A stretch of DNA of 64,000 bases from Cristatella mucedo (GCA_009760855.2 WPIO01000001.1:607001-671000), one strand, 5' to 3'. Shown: positions 22,690 to 37,088, numbered from the stretch's first letter. The notes: a model not told the origin generated them from the letters alone. Numbers and translations are program-made.

Positions 22690-23382
22690 GATAATAATAA
22701 TAATAAACATATGTTTGATATCACTCTCTGAGAGAACTCAATCTCTTTCTAGGCACTTTACATTAACTGTAAAGAAAGGACAAGCGAATGGTTAGTGGTA
22801 GCATGCTCAATAAACAACAGGAATAACATGGTTAGGAGTGACAAGCACAGGGTCAGCATGCAAGTATAGTTAGTGGCAGCATGCGAAGTGTCAGCATGCA
22901 TAAGCACATTCAAGTCGAATCACAGGGACCCACTGAATGCTGTGACAAATAGATGCATTTTTAGTTTTTTTTTTGGTGGACAAGTCAGGAGATGTCGTGA
23001 CAGGATTTAGTTCCAGGGTTTGGAAGCATACAAACTAAAGGCACGGTCTCCGAAGTATTTGAGATTTGTACTAGGTATTGGTAAATAGTTAGATTCCGAA
23101 AAGCAGTTGGTACGATGCTTGGTGGGGCAGTAGATCTGATAGGTAGTCTGGAGCCAGAGAATGAAGGGACCTAAAAGTGAGTGCCAAAACCTTGAAATCG
23201 ATACGTTGCTTGACTGGTAGCCAGTGCAGGTAGGCGAATAATGATGTGATTTGTCTTCTGCGAAGCTCACGACAGACAAGCCTAGCAGCTGAGTTTTGCA
23301 CCAGCTGTAAGCACCTGAGTGCACAGGCCGGTCGACTAGCAGGCAGTAAGTTACAGAAGTCAAGACGGGATGTCACAAAAGC
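22690..23382 (-). mobile_element. LINE A copy, 5'-truncated
   Basis: ATT tail at 22690-22706. The complement encodes MTSRLDFCNLLPASRPAC, WLPVKQRIDFKVLALTFRSL and LAPDYLSDLLPHQA. Homology to LINE A stops near 23382, directly at the LINE B fragment. Confidence 0.88.
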
Positions 23383-23990
23383 ATATGAAGGAGACTAATC
23401 GTGGCAGGCCTTGGGGTCAGCATAAGAACTTTGTTCTGTATCAGTCAATTAACTGTCAGCCATCGCAGCTCTTAAAGTATTTGAGACACTTGGCCGAGCC
23501 TCTGTCATTTGTTGACTGGCCTAGTAGCCATATTCATCACGAGCTGCAGCTGCTTAATTGCTTTTTTGATAGCCCAGTCAAGACCCAAGAAGGAGTTGCA
23601 ATAGTCTAGTCCAGAAAAGACCAGGGAGCTAGTTTAATTTCTAGAAAACCACCGGGGTACATTGTTCCCTAATTTTAGACAGGAATCAGACATGATGGCT
23701 TGCTGCCGGGCAGTTTTCTGAATGAAACTTTCAAAATTGAAGCAGCTATCAAAGCGGATGGAGAATCTCAGAGCATATGGCGACGATTGTTCAACATTAT
23801 CGCCTATTAGAAGAGCCAAGTCTGGCTTGGCGTGTCCTGAGAGTAAGAGTTCGGTTTTATCGTCATTAAGTTTAAGGAAATTTGCAGACATCCACGATTG
23901 AACGTCTCCTAAGCAGGCATTCAGTGTGTCAGCAAATCGACTGGAGCAAATATGTTGTTTGCCCATCGACCACAAAAGCAAAATGAGCAC
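23383..23990 (-). mobile_element. LINE B fragment joined to LINE A
   Basis: The complement of 23634-23990 encodes CLGDVQSWMSANFLKLNDDK, TELLLSGHAKPDLALLIGD, and the left part matches the LINE B block at 49790-49960. Neither a LINE B 3' end nor a 5' end is present. It ends about 80 bases before the FANCM exon at 24074. Confidence 0.82.
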
Positions 23991-24073
23991 ACGGATTGGG
24001 GGCTGGCATATTTAGTTGTAAGGACCACCAGACTGCGATGGAAGCTCGAGCTAGACTTGTAAACCGTTTGCAG

Positions 24074-24209
24074 GCTTCAGTCAATAAGTGTCGAGGTTTG
24101 CTTGACGATGAAGCCGACGTCTCCGGCTCTGCTTCTTCTGACGATGAGCCAACTGGTGATTTGGACGTTTATGAGCAATCATTCATCGATGACTGCGGCC
24201 CACGTGCTA
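24074..24209 (+). CDS. FANCM: FANCM exon: conserved LDDEA acidic linker
   Basis: The frame reads ASVNKCRGLLDDEADVSG, then SASSDDEP and a hydrophobic-acidic segment (YEQSFIDDCGP). Vertebrate FANCM has FLDDEAELS, then SSDE, then a LLDFLND segment in the same order. This linker is upstream of the ERCC4 domain. The acceptor is GTTTGCAG before 24074 and the donor is GTAAGT at 24210, leaving one base. The start could instead be six bases later at a second AG, but that breaks phase with the 16510 exon. The open frame extends upstream to 23996, where it runs into an antisense LINE B fragment. Confidence 0.85.
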
Positions 24210-26196
24210 GTAAGTTCTATGCACAAATATTGCCAGCCTTTTGCTTGGGATACAGATCTTGCTTGCCTAGCACTAAATAATGCGACTGTTCTAGATGCCT
24301 GGTAGGAAATGACCGTCCTAACAGGCATTATCACAGGTTGTTTGGGCAGCACCTCTGTCCTCCTGTGAGGGCAGACCGTCTCGGCTCAGTATCTTACAGA
24401 TCATGACACATAATGTAATTATTATGAGGATCGCTGCACGTGACTGTGTCGAGCAGAGCATGTGGGTTGTCATATTCATCGTTCGCCGAGTTTTCTTTTT
24501 CATTTGCTTGAGTGGAATTAGCTCCTGAACATAATGTGACTTCGTCCCAGTCGTGCCTTGACTAGCATCTCATGATTCTATCTGCCAGGCTGATTACATT
24601 ATATTACATTATACATTACATTACACATACAGGACATTACATCCTGTGGGAAGATTCTCCAAACTGCTTCATTGATTTGTTGTATGTTTGAAACTGCATT
24701 TGTAACTCTGAGCATATCTACGAGTACTAAAAGCAGTTCCCAGACATGCCTAGCCTGACAATCCGGATTGACCAATCAAGGCGATGGGCAGCCGGTTTCT
24801 GATTGGCCTGTTAACTACCAATGGGTGCAGGCAGCTGTCGCCTGCTGTCAAACCACGATGTGCACCAGCAGCTATTTTTGTAAGCACAGGAATGGCTGCC
24901 CGAGGTTGTAAGGAAGTGTGCCCTACATCGGATTTCTATCGGGTTTTCTTTCGAGATCAGCAAAGCTTCCAAGCCTGCTTCCTTGTTCTGTGCCCTCATA
25001 TCCTAACCGGCTGTTGTGGGTATTTATAAACTCGGTTCGTAGCTAGTCATTGCTTCAAGTTAGGCATGTTTTTTTTTAAATCGATTGCAGTGGTGGAATA
25101 GAGCTCAAAGTTTAGGGCAGTGGTTGACTGGTAGGCTAGAAAGTAGCAGCATGATCTCCCGATTAGCCTCAGGTGAAAGTTTTTGTGCAACTTGGATGCC
25201 ACTAAACTTTAACTGCTGGTAGTGGACACAATTTCGACCGTCACGAACTATGCTTAAGCATGCTGCCTGAACAAGCCAGGTTCTGCACATCAAGTGTGCT
25301 TTCCAAGTGATAGGATTAAACTTGTTGCCTGCTTCAATATATTTAATCCATTTAAGTGCATATTTATGTGTTAGTGCATCATGCATTTAAGTACCGAGTT
25401 TTCTTTTGTCTGGATTCTATAACTCATATGCATACTTATGTTAGGTATGCATGTGGCTGTGCAAGTGTGTCGTGTTCCCTGCAACATGCAGCTTTGGCCT
25501 AGTGTGACATCTAGTTGCTGCTAAAATCTAGTTGTCAGTGGCCTGATGATGGCTGGAAGCTAGGCCTTGTGTTTGGCACACTCTTGTGTTCAAACCAGGG
25601 CATTATGTGATTAATATTAGCTTGGCGAACCGGCATGATAATTGCTTTGCTTGGATAATCATAAACCTGCAACTCGAGCATGGTTGTAATAAGGCTGTTA
25701 AGGGGCCACGATTATGATTATGTTTAAGCTGCATCTGCAGTGGCGAATAATAATAATCATAATAAAAGCATTACATTTATATGGCATCCTATGCAAGTTG
25801 AAAATTTGTATGCACGTATGAATATTAGGCCGGCCAAGTCGATCTGTCAATCTATCAGGTCTGCCATTCAACGAGACCGGGTACTAAATCTCTTTATTGG
25901 CGTTTTACTTATATAGGTACAGCCGGCGACTTCTATACCCAACTAAAACTAACTATGTAGAAAATTGGGCTAAAAATTGTCTGGGGGTCTAGCAAGGTTG
26001 CTATAGTGTAGCATAATCAGTATAAGGCTAAAGCGCCAGCTCGAGCCTCTTCAATCTAGGTACATTGGTAGCTACACTGATAGTGGCATATGGCATTTGT
26101 ACACTCAGGCCAAAAAAATTCCTTGCAGTATGACTGCAACTGGCTGCTATGGCTGTGCACTCGTTTGGGTAGCAAAAACGTTTTCTACGATGAAAT
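24210..26196. other. FANCM: FANCM intron, mostly unassigned
   Basis: It holds an (ATTAC)n-like tract at 24593-24630, similar to the LINE B tail but without the element. Weak LINE A-like 3' end traces lie near 25747-25790 and 25880-25920. No exon-like block was found. Confidence 0.4.
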
Positions 26197-26705
26197 TAGG
26201 GAGAATGTTAAGAAAATACTTAAAACAATTTTTCTGACAATCGAATATGTGACTGGGGACCTTTCGAAAGACAAGTATGTTAGAACGGGGATTGGAAGTT
26301 GTTCTGACGACTTTTGCATGAAAGAAAACTGGTTATGCAAACTATGCCTAACCCAGATGTAAACCGGTAGCTACTAATCTTCAAATAAAAAAAATAATGT
26401 ACCGATCTCTGCATCATATGCGACTTGTCGACCTTTGGTAGATCGAGATACGTGCTTAAATCTTGCTGACTTACATTCTTGTTATTTTTTATACAGTTTC
26501 ATTTCCAGGGTCGATCTGTGCCTTTTACATTTTGTAACTCAGCTAATATTTCACTGTATTTGAGTTAAATTTGAAATGCACGTTCAGCTCTGCTCGTTTC
26601 AAACTAGGCAAGAAAAATTCTGGTTTCGGCTTTATACATTTCAGTGTATACATCATCAAACATCGAGGAGTTTTATTTTTCGTAATTGTGGACACAGCAA
26701 AATGT
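26197..26705. repeat. dispersed repeat of unknown type, copy 1
   Basis: It shares AAGAAAATACTTAAAACAA, CTGACAATCGAATATG, CAGATGTAAACCGG, ACCGATCTCTGCATCATATG and, at the far end, AATTGTGGACAC with 45749-46200. The two copies have the same order and spacing over about 450-500 bases. No ORF, no terminal repeats and no LINE tail were found. Confidence 0.75.
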
Positions 26706-27957
<1,252 letters not shown>

Positions 27958-27963
27958 TCACTA

Positions 27964-28063
27964 CTGCTTGCAGTGGGCAATAAAGGATTGTCCGTGGGAG
28001 GGGTCGAACCAATGACCTTGTTAATATAGTTCGGGCACCCTACCCTTGGGCCAAGACATGGTA
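27964..28063 (-). mobile_element. tRNA-derived SINE, group 2
   Basis: On the complement: A-box-like TTGGCCCAAGGGTAGGGTGC, a B box that fits consensus (GGTTCGACCCC) and ACAATCCTTTATTGCCCACT. The head is well preserved. Confidence 0.7.
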
Positions 28064-28075
28064 GCAAGAGTTAGC

Positions 28076-29065
28076 TATCACTTGCGCGAATGGCAGGATG
28101 TCGAGAAGTATCTTGTGTAAATTTGTCGATTCAGATTTCTTTGTTCTGACTTTGTATTTCTCACTCTGGTATAACCTGGTTGCTCTTGGACTTAAGATTG
28201 CTGACTGAAGGGCATCTAGCCTGCCGAGTGTTGATAACTAGCTGAACTTCGCGAGAGCTCGCTTTCTCACCGAACATCACGTGTGTGATCTCTCGAGCAA
28301 TGCTTGGTAAGAAAGTAGTTTACAGAGCTGGGATAAGGTGCCACCTGTTAGCGCGGCTGAATAAACGTCGGCTTATACATTGCGATTTTTGACTGTCAGT
28401 GTTTACCAGTCACAGTTGTGGCTGCATGCTGCCTCGTATTTACTAGCAGCCATATAAGAGGTATTGGCACTTATCGGGAAACTCCTTGGTCGTTTCGGTT
28501 TCACGTTATTTTCGGTCGCACACATCCTCCATGCGTTCGTTGTGTGCCTGCAAACCGTCCTGTTGCCAAGCAGCTGGAGTCACCTACAGTCGGCTGCCAT
28601 GTCGTGGGTACGGATACTGCTCGCTGTGGATTCATTGACGATGCTGTACCTACTGCTGCAGTTCCTACACAGCGCCCATCTAGCTGCACGGGAAATAATG
28701 GATATTCATTATCCCTTCAGAGCGCTGTCGAAATACTACAGGTCTGCCACAACGCTATGTTCCCTTATTGATGACTCCGCAAGGTTTTTATTCGTGTCTG
28801 TATCAAGGACTCTGATATACCTACCTGTAGCTAATTTTCACTATAAGCTTTAATGTCTTCTCTGTACTAAAATAGCTTCATTTACACATGCAGAGGTCCA
28901 GGTATGAGTGCAGGGCAAGGCCACCATGAGCCACTATTGAGGGGTCTCTGCATTATCAGGATCAACTTCGCTCTCACCCTGAGCCCTCTTGCACTGAACG
29001 TTGCTGTTTGCCCAGACTAGGAGACTAGGTTAAGCTTGTTCGAATAACTGTTCTGCATCTTGCAG
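28076..29065. other. FANCM: FANCM intron, nothing recognised
   Basis: Two overlapping open frames (28418-28771 and 28464-28853) have no family signature, and their translations do not fit the FANCM order. Confidence 0.4.
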
Positions 29066-29254
29066 GGTCATCGGGGGAAGTCGCCATGTACGTGAGGTCA
29101 ACCGCGCACCTTCTCGGCCCTGGACAGGGCAAGTTTCACATTAAAGCACCTACCGGCACTCGGCTAAGGAGTGCGGCATCTTGCAAATCTTCCGAATCAT
29201 CAGGCGACGAGTCGGAATACGAAATGAACAGCTTTTGTGTGGCTGATGATGCTG
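29066..29254 (+). CDS. FANCM: FANCM exon: AMYVRS and NSFCV blocks
   Basis: The exon encodes EVAMYVRSTAHLLG followed by GQGKFHI, an acidic Ser stretch (SSESSGDESEYE) and MNSFCVADDA. Vertebrate FANCM has AIYMKSVRSP with MNNKYKM, and later LEDSFCVDE, so two conserved islands are present but with a shorter spacer. The acceptor is CATCTTGCAG before 29066 and the donor is GTACGT at 29255. The phases fit on the upstream side (A plus GG makes Arg). One base is left for the next exon. Confidence 0.85.
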
Positions 29255-29850
29255 GTACGTAAATAGTAATGTTTAGGCTTCCTGCATTTGGAGTTGTCTG
29301 TGCTCGGTGTTGAGTTGACCTTATCCGAGCTCGACGTGGTTTGGGTAGTTGTCAGACTGGAGTCCATGGATGACTAATGAATCAATTACCGGTTGCTGGA
29401 TAGATGGATGGATGACATTCTTCTGTTCAGCACAGCTTTGCCATTTGCTTGTGTCCATCGTAGCCTAGCTATTGGATTCTAGTGGCCTCAAGCCACTCGA
29501 TGGCAGTTTATGGTACATCTGTATTGCGCTTGACCATGTACCCTAGTGGCATACCAATTTATGGTTTTAGCTGCAATACCATTTCGCCGGTCACTTCAGG
29601 AAGACTAGGCATCCTCACTGGGATGTTCATCCTCTGTGCCTTGCTCTTCCTTCATGTACAATGTCAAGCCTGTACCTGCTGCCTCGGTATAGAAGTTCAT
29701 CCCTCCAGTCTAAGTAGACTACTAGTCTATTAGTCCTCTTGACCCTATACCTATGGCTCTCCTTTTTTATGCCTGGATTTACTGCTGCACCATAAAACAT
29801 TGTAAGTCTGTCTTTAGCCTCAGGTTATTTCCACGTGTCTGTCAATGAGG
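29255..29850. other. FANCM: FANCM intron, nothing recognised
   Basis: A short GATG-type tandem near 29398-29414 is the only visible pattern. Confidence 0.35.
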
Positions 29851-30638
29851 CTATTGTCAGCTTCATAACATTGCTAAAACTCGGGCTTGTTTGGATAAAC
29901 ATACCACATCTAAGTTGGCCCATGCATTCGTGACATCCCGTCTCGACTTCTGCAACTCACTGCTTACTGGCCTACCAGCATGTGCGATCAGGCGATTGCA
30001 GCTGGTGCAAAACTCGGCAGCTAGACTTCTCTGCCGTGAGCGTCGCAGTTGCCACATTACTCCACTTCTCGCCGACCTGCACTGGCTACCAGTCAAGCAA
30101 TGGATTGACTTCAAGGTTTTGTTGCTCACTTTTAGGTCCCTTCATTCTATGGCTCCAGTCTATCTGTCAGATATACTACCCCATCAGGCCAAGCATCGTA
30201 CCACCCGCTTTTCGGAATCCAACAGTGTAGAAATACCTCGTACAAACCTTTAATCCTTTGGAGACCGTGCATTTAGTTCATATGCTCCCAAAGCCCGGAA
30301 CTCCCTCCCGACCTGCGTCAGAACATCCCCTGACCTGACCACATTTAAAGGGAACCTAAAAACACACCTATTTAGGACAGCATTTAGTGGGGCCCTGTGA
30401 TTCGTCCTAGATGTGCTTATGTGTGCTGACACTGCATGCTGCCACTAACCACATTTGCATGCTGACCCTGTGCATGTCACCCTAACCATATTATTCATTT
30501 CGTTTGTTTTTCAAGCCTGATTTTACTTACCATTCAATCGCATTTCACTTTACAGCAAATGTAAAGCGCCTAGAGAGAGATTTAGTTCTCAGAGGGCGCT
30601 TTATCAAGTGAATTATTATTATTATTATTATTATTATT
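29851..30638 (+). mobile_element. LINE A copy, 5'-truncated, sense to FANCM
   Basis: It starts within the CAGCTTCATAACATTGCTAA block, encodes TSRLDFCNSLLTGLPACAIR and SMAPVYLSDILPHQAKHRTT, breaks at a TAA after IPRTNL, and ends in AAAGCGCCTAGAGAGAGATT, GGGCGCTTTATCAAGTG and (ATT)n at 30610-30638. Confidence 0.92.
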
Positions 30639-30860
30639 GTCAGGCCACTTAATAAAAAGTTGACACTATACCTCAGAAGTGCTTGAGCAACTCCTGCCCA
30701 GTTTCCCTACTGCCGTTCCTCTCTGAGGCAGTGGAAGAAGTAGTGGCACATTAAAGCTTCAAACCTAGCAAATATTTTCCAATTAGGTTTCTGTGCAAAC
30801 CTGTCCACAAAGTCAGCCTATCAACAGACCACCGATTGCCATCACCCATCTGTATGCAAA
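30639..30860 (+). mobile_element. LINE fragment, region upstream of reverse transcriptase
   Basis: GTTGACACTATACCTCAGAA, CTCCTGCCCAGTTTCCCTAC and related stretches recur at 33765-33900 in the same order, where they lead into a recognisable LINE reverse transcriptase. It directly follows the tail of the previous copy. Confidence 0.5.
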
Positions 30861-31265
30861 CTCTTCGGACACTTTTGAAAGGAGCAGGGCAGAGTTGAGA
30901 TCGGTATCATATTTCTCAAGAAGGAGCCGACAACCAGAAGCCTCGAATGCGAAGGAGGTGCAACCAGTCGGCGTCTTCAATTTTTGCCTTAACTTAGCGC
31001 AGATGCTGAAGTTCACCAGGTTTGCCCTGCATTTTGGTGCTTCCTGAGGCATGTTTAATCCGAATTTTTTATCTTTCCTGAACATATGTGGCCAGAGAAA
31101 CAAATTCATATGCACCGAGCTATGTATTATTTGGCCGCTAATGAAATCGAATAGAGCCATTTCTCAAGGCACAGCTAGCACCTTAAAGCATCTGAAACCA
31201 CAGCCATTACTTAATGCTGTTAGGGGGAGCACAGGCAGCCGTGCACCACCTAAGAAGTTTACTTT

Positions 31266-31362
31266 TAATAATAATAATAATAATGCACTTGATAAAGCGC
31301 CCTCAGAGAACTCAATCTCTGTCTAGGTGCTTTACATTTGCTGCAAAGGGAAACGCGATTGA
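31266..31362 (-). repeat. solo LINE A 3' tail
   Basis: The ATT tail is at 31266-31284 and the 3' end (complement of CACTTGATAAAGCGCCCTCA, GAGAACTCAATCTCTGTCTA) follows. No coding part. Confidence 0.8.
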
Positions 31363-32542
31363 CAATGTGGAGTTGATCAATTAGTTAAATTAATAAGCCA
31401 ATCTTGAATTAAGGTCAGCCCTTGCTTTCGAAATAGATAATGACCAGAAAACCTATCGTAATTGAATTTTTGTAAGTTAAAAATGTTATATGATACGTTC
31501 CACTGCGATAGGTTCTGAGGCTGTTAGACATCGTTCCCCCTTCTGTTGGCAGCATTGTCAAATCAACTGACCTCATTCGGATTTTGAAAGTTTTCATGCA
31601 TATGTTTGGATTTTCATTTTTTGTGTTTCATTGTGACCCAGCTCGTATCTCCGAGTTTTAAGACGGGGCTGAGGTATTTTTTATTCTGTAGAATAAACAC
31701 TTTCAGTAAGTGTTAACTTTTTTAACATATCTAAGTAAACATGTTTTATAAATTGACGTTTCATTATCGTAAAAGTATATGCTCAGTGTCATAGTTTATG
31801 TAAAAATAACTCATTGCCAAAAAAAATTTGTAATTAATTCGAGCGTTTTTGTTGAGCCATTTTATCGATCTTCATCATATTGAACAATTTTGATGGGACT
31901 TTTTTGCGGCAGTTTTTTCTGGGCTATCTTGTCAGAGGCTATTTAGTCAGGGTGCCAAGTATGCTAACACTCAGACCAGGACCAGCATATGGAGCTGCTG
32001 TGCTCTGTTTTGTTTGTTTTATTAGTGCTCTCTGCTGGATATCAATCGGTTGTAATGTGTATTAATTACACCGTTTAATTTTTGCATCTGATTAGTTCAT
32101 AGACCTCCATTTTTATGGTGCCCTATGCCTTTATTCTTAGCTATGTTAACTCCCTGGCGTGGGATGGCTTTCCTGTATTGTGTAATTTCAGTTCCCAGCC
32201 CATTTTAATAGTAATGCATTACAGTCCATTGTCGTATTCTTTCCATCATTTAAGATCTCCGGCCCCATTAGCGCAGACTGCTACATTACAGAAACGCTAG
32301 AACTTGTTTCTGTGGCAATTTGAGTTTCTGGTGAGCATTCTTAGGTTCTTTCCTGCAAAATATCTCATAATCCATCATTTATGGGGATTTTGATCGATGC
32401 ACAGACTAGCATATATGCTGGCATGTGCCATTTGAATCTTAGCACTGCCTATGTTGGAGCTCAGCCCATGTGAATGTCGAGGCGGCGTGAAAGAAAATTA
32501 TTTCCGTATTCCCGTGGAATTACTGTTTGCGCAAAAGGCGAG
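31363..32542. other. FANCM: FANCM intron, AT-rich
   Basis: Nothing recognised. The right end grades into the FANCM exon, whose exact acceptor is uncertain. Confidence 0.35.
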
Positions 32543-32912
32543 CGAGCATTGTCGCTGCAGTGGCTCTCCACCGAATAGGTGCAGCCCTGGAAAGGCCATG
32601 TTGGCAAGACTCAGACGAACCTGAATTGCTGACTGGTGCCGTCGTTTCAGAGAGCCCCCTCTCGACTTCCGGAAAGCCCTCGCTTGTCGACCGATCGCTG
32701 CACACTCTTCCTAAGCGTAGACGGGTTCGCATGCTCCTGCCGAGTGATAGCGAACAGGAAGTGCTCGGCAGACTATGTGCCAGTACTGGTGACAGCGAAA
32801 TCGAAGCTTCTCCGTCTACTGCTTCCGGCCGAGGCAGCAAGACATCACGTTCCGTGGCAGCCGTGTCGGCAAGCAGCCCCTGGTCGACGACTGATGCGCC
32901 CGCCCTGAAGAG
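32543..32912 (+). CDS. FANCM: FANCM exon: basic/acidic linker, start uncertain
   Basis: The frame reads from about VALHRIGAALERPCWQDS through a Ser/Pro-rich stretch to a basic segment HTLPKRRRVRMLLPSDSEQE, and ends at APALK plus two bases. The KRRRVRMLLPSDSEQE segment looks like the nuclear-localisation-like basic patch with acidic Ser that precedes the ERCC4 domain in FANCM. The donor is GTGAGT at 32913 and is strong. Two acceptors fit the phase of the previous exon: 32543 and 32561 (after GTCGCTGCAG). The open frame extends further left, to at least 32494. I cannot choose the start, and an extra exon could lie between 29255 and 32542. Confidence 0.7.
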
Positions 32913-33690
<778 letters not shown>

Positions 33691-33739
33691 CTGACATGTT
33701 AAACCTTCCTTGACCTTAAGCTTTTTCACAGTATTCATC

Positions 33740-35160
33740 TTTCGAAGAGGGTGCCACTTACTAAGCAGCTGACACTAGACCAATAGAGCTGGAGCAGCTT
33801 CCGCTCAGTCTCCCTAGGGCTGGTCCCAGCAAGGGTCTGGAGTAAACAGTGTTAGACCCATGAAACATCTTTATCAAAACTTCAAAACTGTCAAGAAAGC
33901 TATAGTCAGGTTTGAGAACAAATCATTCCGCATTCACTGCTTCTAGTGTCAACTGACTGTCTCAGAAATGCTGACCCAAGTAGAATCTCTGCTACTTCTG
34001 CTGCATCTATCATCTGCATTTGATGTATTTGATCACTAAATTTGTGAGCACCTTTCGAATCGTCTAGGCATCATGAGCACTATGCTACAATGATTTAGGT
34101 CCAATCCCAGTGGGATAATTCAAAGGATAGATGTCAACGGCCAATTGTAATCCGGTGAGCCTTTGAAATGTGGTGCAACCTGTGCTCCATTTTAGGCAGA
34201 CTTCTTTTCACAATTTTATTCTCGCCTTTGCTAATGCGATCGCAAGTGGCTTTCATTTTCATGCAGACGACATACAGCTTTGCATATGTTTAAATGCTTT
34301 CTGCCTTCCAGGTCATCGAATTCTCTCAATGCCCTTGCTGCTGGCATTCGCACTTGGTAGTAAACTTATCACAAATTGAGGAAAAATAAAATCAACTTCC
34401 TAAATATGGGTGCGTCTAGTTTTGGTCAGAATTGGAATGTCCAACCCTCTAAGTTGGCTCTGCCAACAAATCTTACAAAGCTTATGCACGGAATCTGCAT
34501 GCCATCTTCCAAATTAACTTTTCACTAGAAGAACACACGAGCTCCACATTCTGCCTACTGTCGGCTACATGACCTTGCAAAAATTGGGACTTGCTTAGGT
34601 AAGAACACCACGACCAAGCTGGCCCTATCATTCGTTGCATCCAGCCTGGAGTTCTTTAAGACTTACTTTTAGTAAATCGCAGCAAAAAACAAGCTAGCCT
34701 AGCTGACTTGGCAACAGTTAGTGGTTGTTTTTAGCAATATTGTATACATCACTTATTCAGTCGTGTAGTTCATTGGATTAGACTTCTGTAACTCACAATT
34801 TGTAGATCTTCTTGCCCGTGCAATAAGATGCTCACCGATAATGGAGAGCTCTGAAGCAAAGCTTGTTTACTGCTACCTCGTAATTGCCACATTGGGCCAC
34901 CGACCTGCACTTGCTTCCCATCAAGCAAAGTATCTACGTTAAGATTTACTTACTCACCTTTAGATCCCTCAATTACTATTTTTCTTCTTGCCGACCGACC
35001 TATCGGTTTTGCTGTGTAATCAAGCATCCCGTCGTACACCTGCTCACCTGGCTCTAGTTGTTCGGTTCTGTCTAATGAACTCCGAATCCCTTGAAGTCCG
35101 TGCCTTCAGCTACTATGCTCTAAATGCCTCGAGCACACGATTGACTGATGTTTAGTGAAA
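33740..35160 (+). mobile_element. old LINE A copy, about 1.4 kb
   Basis: Diverged segments occur in family order: the NYRP-type upstream block (33765), a DLSSAFDTID-like block (34000-34035), GTALQWFRS-like (34085), a FHFHADDIQLC block at 34245-34290 (canonical FYADDTQLY), the KTTSKLA block (34605), and the final WN-SLP region near 35100. Many stops and indels. It is the copy that extends furthest 5'. Confidence 0.7.
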
Positions 35161-35169
35161 CTGCATGGT

Positions 35170-36311
35170 TGAACATTTGTTTACAAGCCTCTTTTTCAGC
35201 ATATGCATAAAATGCATGAAAGGAGACTTGTTACTCTTGGGCCAGTGTATAAGTCTTCTTTTAGTAGCTTTATTACACTATGTATGAAAAAAAATTTGTC
35301 CTTTGGTAGTAATTGTTATTTCCTAGTTGCTTGTGCTCCAAAGCGCTAAAATTGGCCATATTTGCCTACGCACTATACATCTTTCCCGTGGACAGTGGTT
35401 GACTTGAAATAAATACATTTCCTATCAGCAAACTGACAAGTTAAGTGTCTAGTTGTTCACATGAAGTCAGAAAGAACAGTTAGGGAATCAAAGTTATCAT
35501 ACATTTACTTTGCATGCTTTGCACAATACATGCATGGATGGTCACTCAAAAGGGTTCAAAAATGAGTAGATGTTCTAGGCTTGTGGTTATACTGCAAATA
35601 GGTTTCTCGAAGAATCCCCCGTCCAATATGGTCCCATTTCATGCTTTCCCTATGCTGTTCTTGGTAATGATGTTTAAACTCCGTTATATTCCGACGCTCA
35701 TGCCTTGCTCATCCGAGTAAGCTCCCGGGTTCTCCTTGAATTCGTAAGGATGAGCATCAAGGATATGGACTGTGAGAAGAACAGTCTGCACCTATTTTAG
35801 CTTATTTATGAGAGCCTGAAATGTTTATAGCTTTTATCGTGTGATCGCCCAGAAAGCCGTGCACCGATGCAACAAGACGGTTCCGTGCCTATTTTTCGGT
35901 CCCGTTCAGCTTCTGGGCGAATTAAGAATGCTTCGTGATTTATATTTCTGAGATCCGGCGAATTAATCAGCCGTTGGGTACTCGAAATCTGATGACTCGT
36001 TGTCTAGAGCAAAACAAATTGCAGGATGTGCAATGGTAGCATTAACACCTCCCGAATGTTTGCCAGCAGCTCCCACTTGATATTATTCTTCCCTACAAAG
36101 AACTGGAAGTACAGAGAACTTGCTTCCCCACTTCGTGACCTTGACCCCCACTTCGTCACCTTCGTGCCTTTTATGAAGAACGTCTAAGTATTCCGGCCGT
36201 CCCATAGGCAAAGAAGACAGGGGGGACTCAGTGAAACCGCCTTGTATGCCCATCAAGAATAATCCCATTTTGAAGTCTTCAAATACCTCCCAGTCATGGT
36301 TATAACTAAAT
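35170..36311. other. FANCM: FANCM intron, nothing recognised
   Basis: No repeat family or exon was recognised. Confidence 0.35.
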
Positions 36312-36428
36312 ATAATTCAGGCACTTTACCTGTGCCACCGTCTCGAGCCCATGACTTCGGCCGCCAAATGCATTCACCTCGACCTTAATCGGGCGAGTAC
36401 CTTGACCACTGGGCCAAACCAGCTCAGC
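36312..36428 (-). mobile_element. tRNA-derived SINE, group 1
   Basis: On the complement: GAGCTGGTTTGGCCCAGTGG, TCAAGGTACTCGCCCGATTA, a B-box region GTCATGGGCTCGAGACG, and a short, diverged tail ending near 36300. The head is the best match to a tRNA-type A box in this group. Confidence 0.75.
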
Positions 36429-36499
36429 AACATTTTGTCACTGATGACGTCAGTGGCAGGCAGTCAGGTAGAGTGAGCCATATGGAGAGATTGGTTCCC

Positions 36500-37088
36500 A
36501 TTTTTTCACTTCTCGCCAACCTGCGCTGGCTACCAGTCAAGCAACGGATCGACTTCAAGGTTTTGTCGCTCACTTTTAGGTCACTTCATTCTTTGGCTCC
36601 AGCCTATCTCTCAGATAAACTCCCCCATCAGGCCAAGCATCGTAACACATGCTTTTCGGAATCCAACGGTCTACAAATACCTCGTACTAACCTCTAATTC
36701 TTTGGAGACCGTGCATTTAGCTCGTATGCTTCCAAAGTCTGGAACTCCCTCCCGACCTGCCTCAGAACATCCCCTGACTTGAATGCATTTAAAAAGAACT
36801 TAAAAACACCTATTTAGGACAGCACTTAGTTGATCCCTGTGATTCGTCCTTGATGTGCGTATGCGTGCTGACACTGTGCATGTTGCCACTAACCACATTT
36901 GCATGCTGACCCTGTGCATATCACGCCTAACCATGTTATTCATGTCGTTTATCAAGCATGATATTACTCACCAATCACTCGCATCTCACTTTGCAGCAAA
37001 TATAAAGCGCCTAGAAAGAGATTGAGTTCTCTGATGGTGCTTTATTTAGTGCATTATTATTATTATTTGTTATTATTATTATTTTTTT
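36500..37088 (+). mobile_element. LINE A copy, 5'-truncated, sense to FANCM
   Basis: It encodes LANLRWLPVKQRIDFKVLSL, then LAPAYLSDKLPHQAKHRNT, and has the 3' end AAAGCGCCTAGAAAGAGATT and (ATT)n at 37055-37088. Confidence 0.9.

Noticed and set aside
28418-28853. Two overlapping open frames upstream of the 29066 exon
   Set aside because: The FANCM linker runs directly from the 24074 exon to the 29066 exon in phase, and the frames have no family match.
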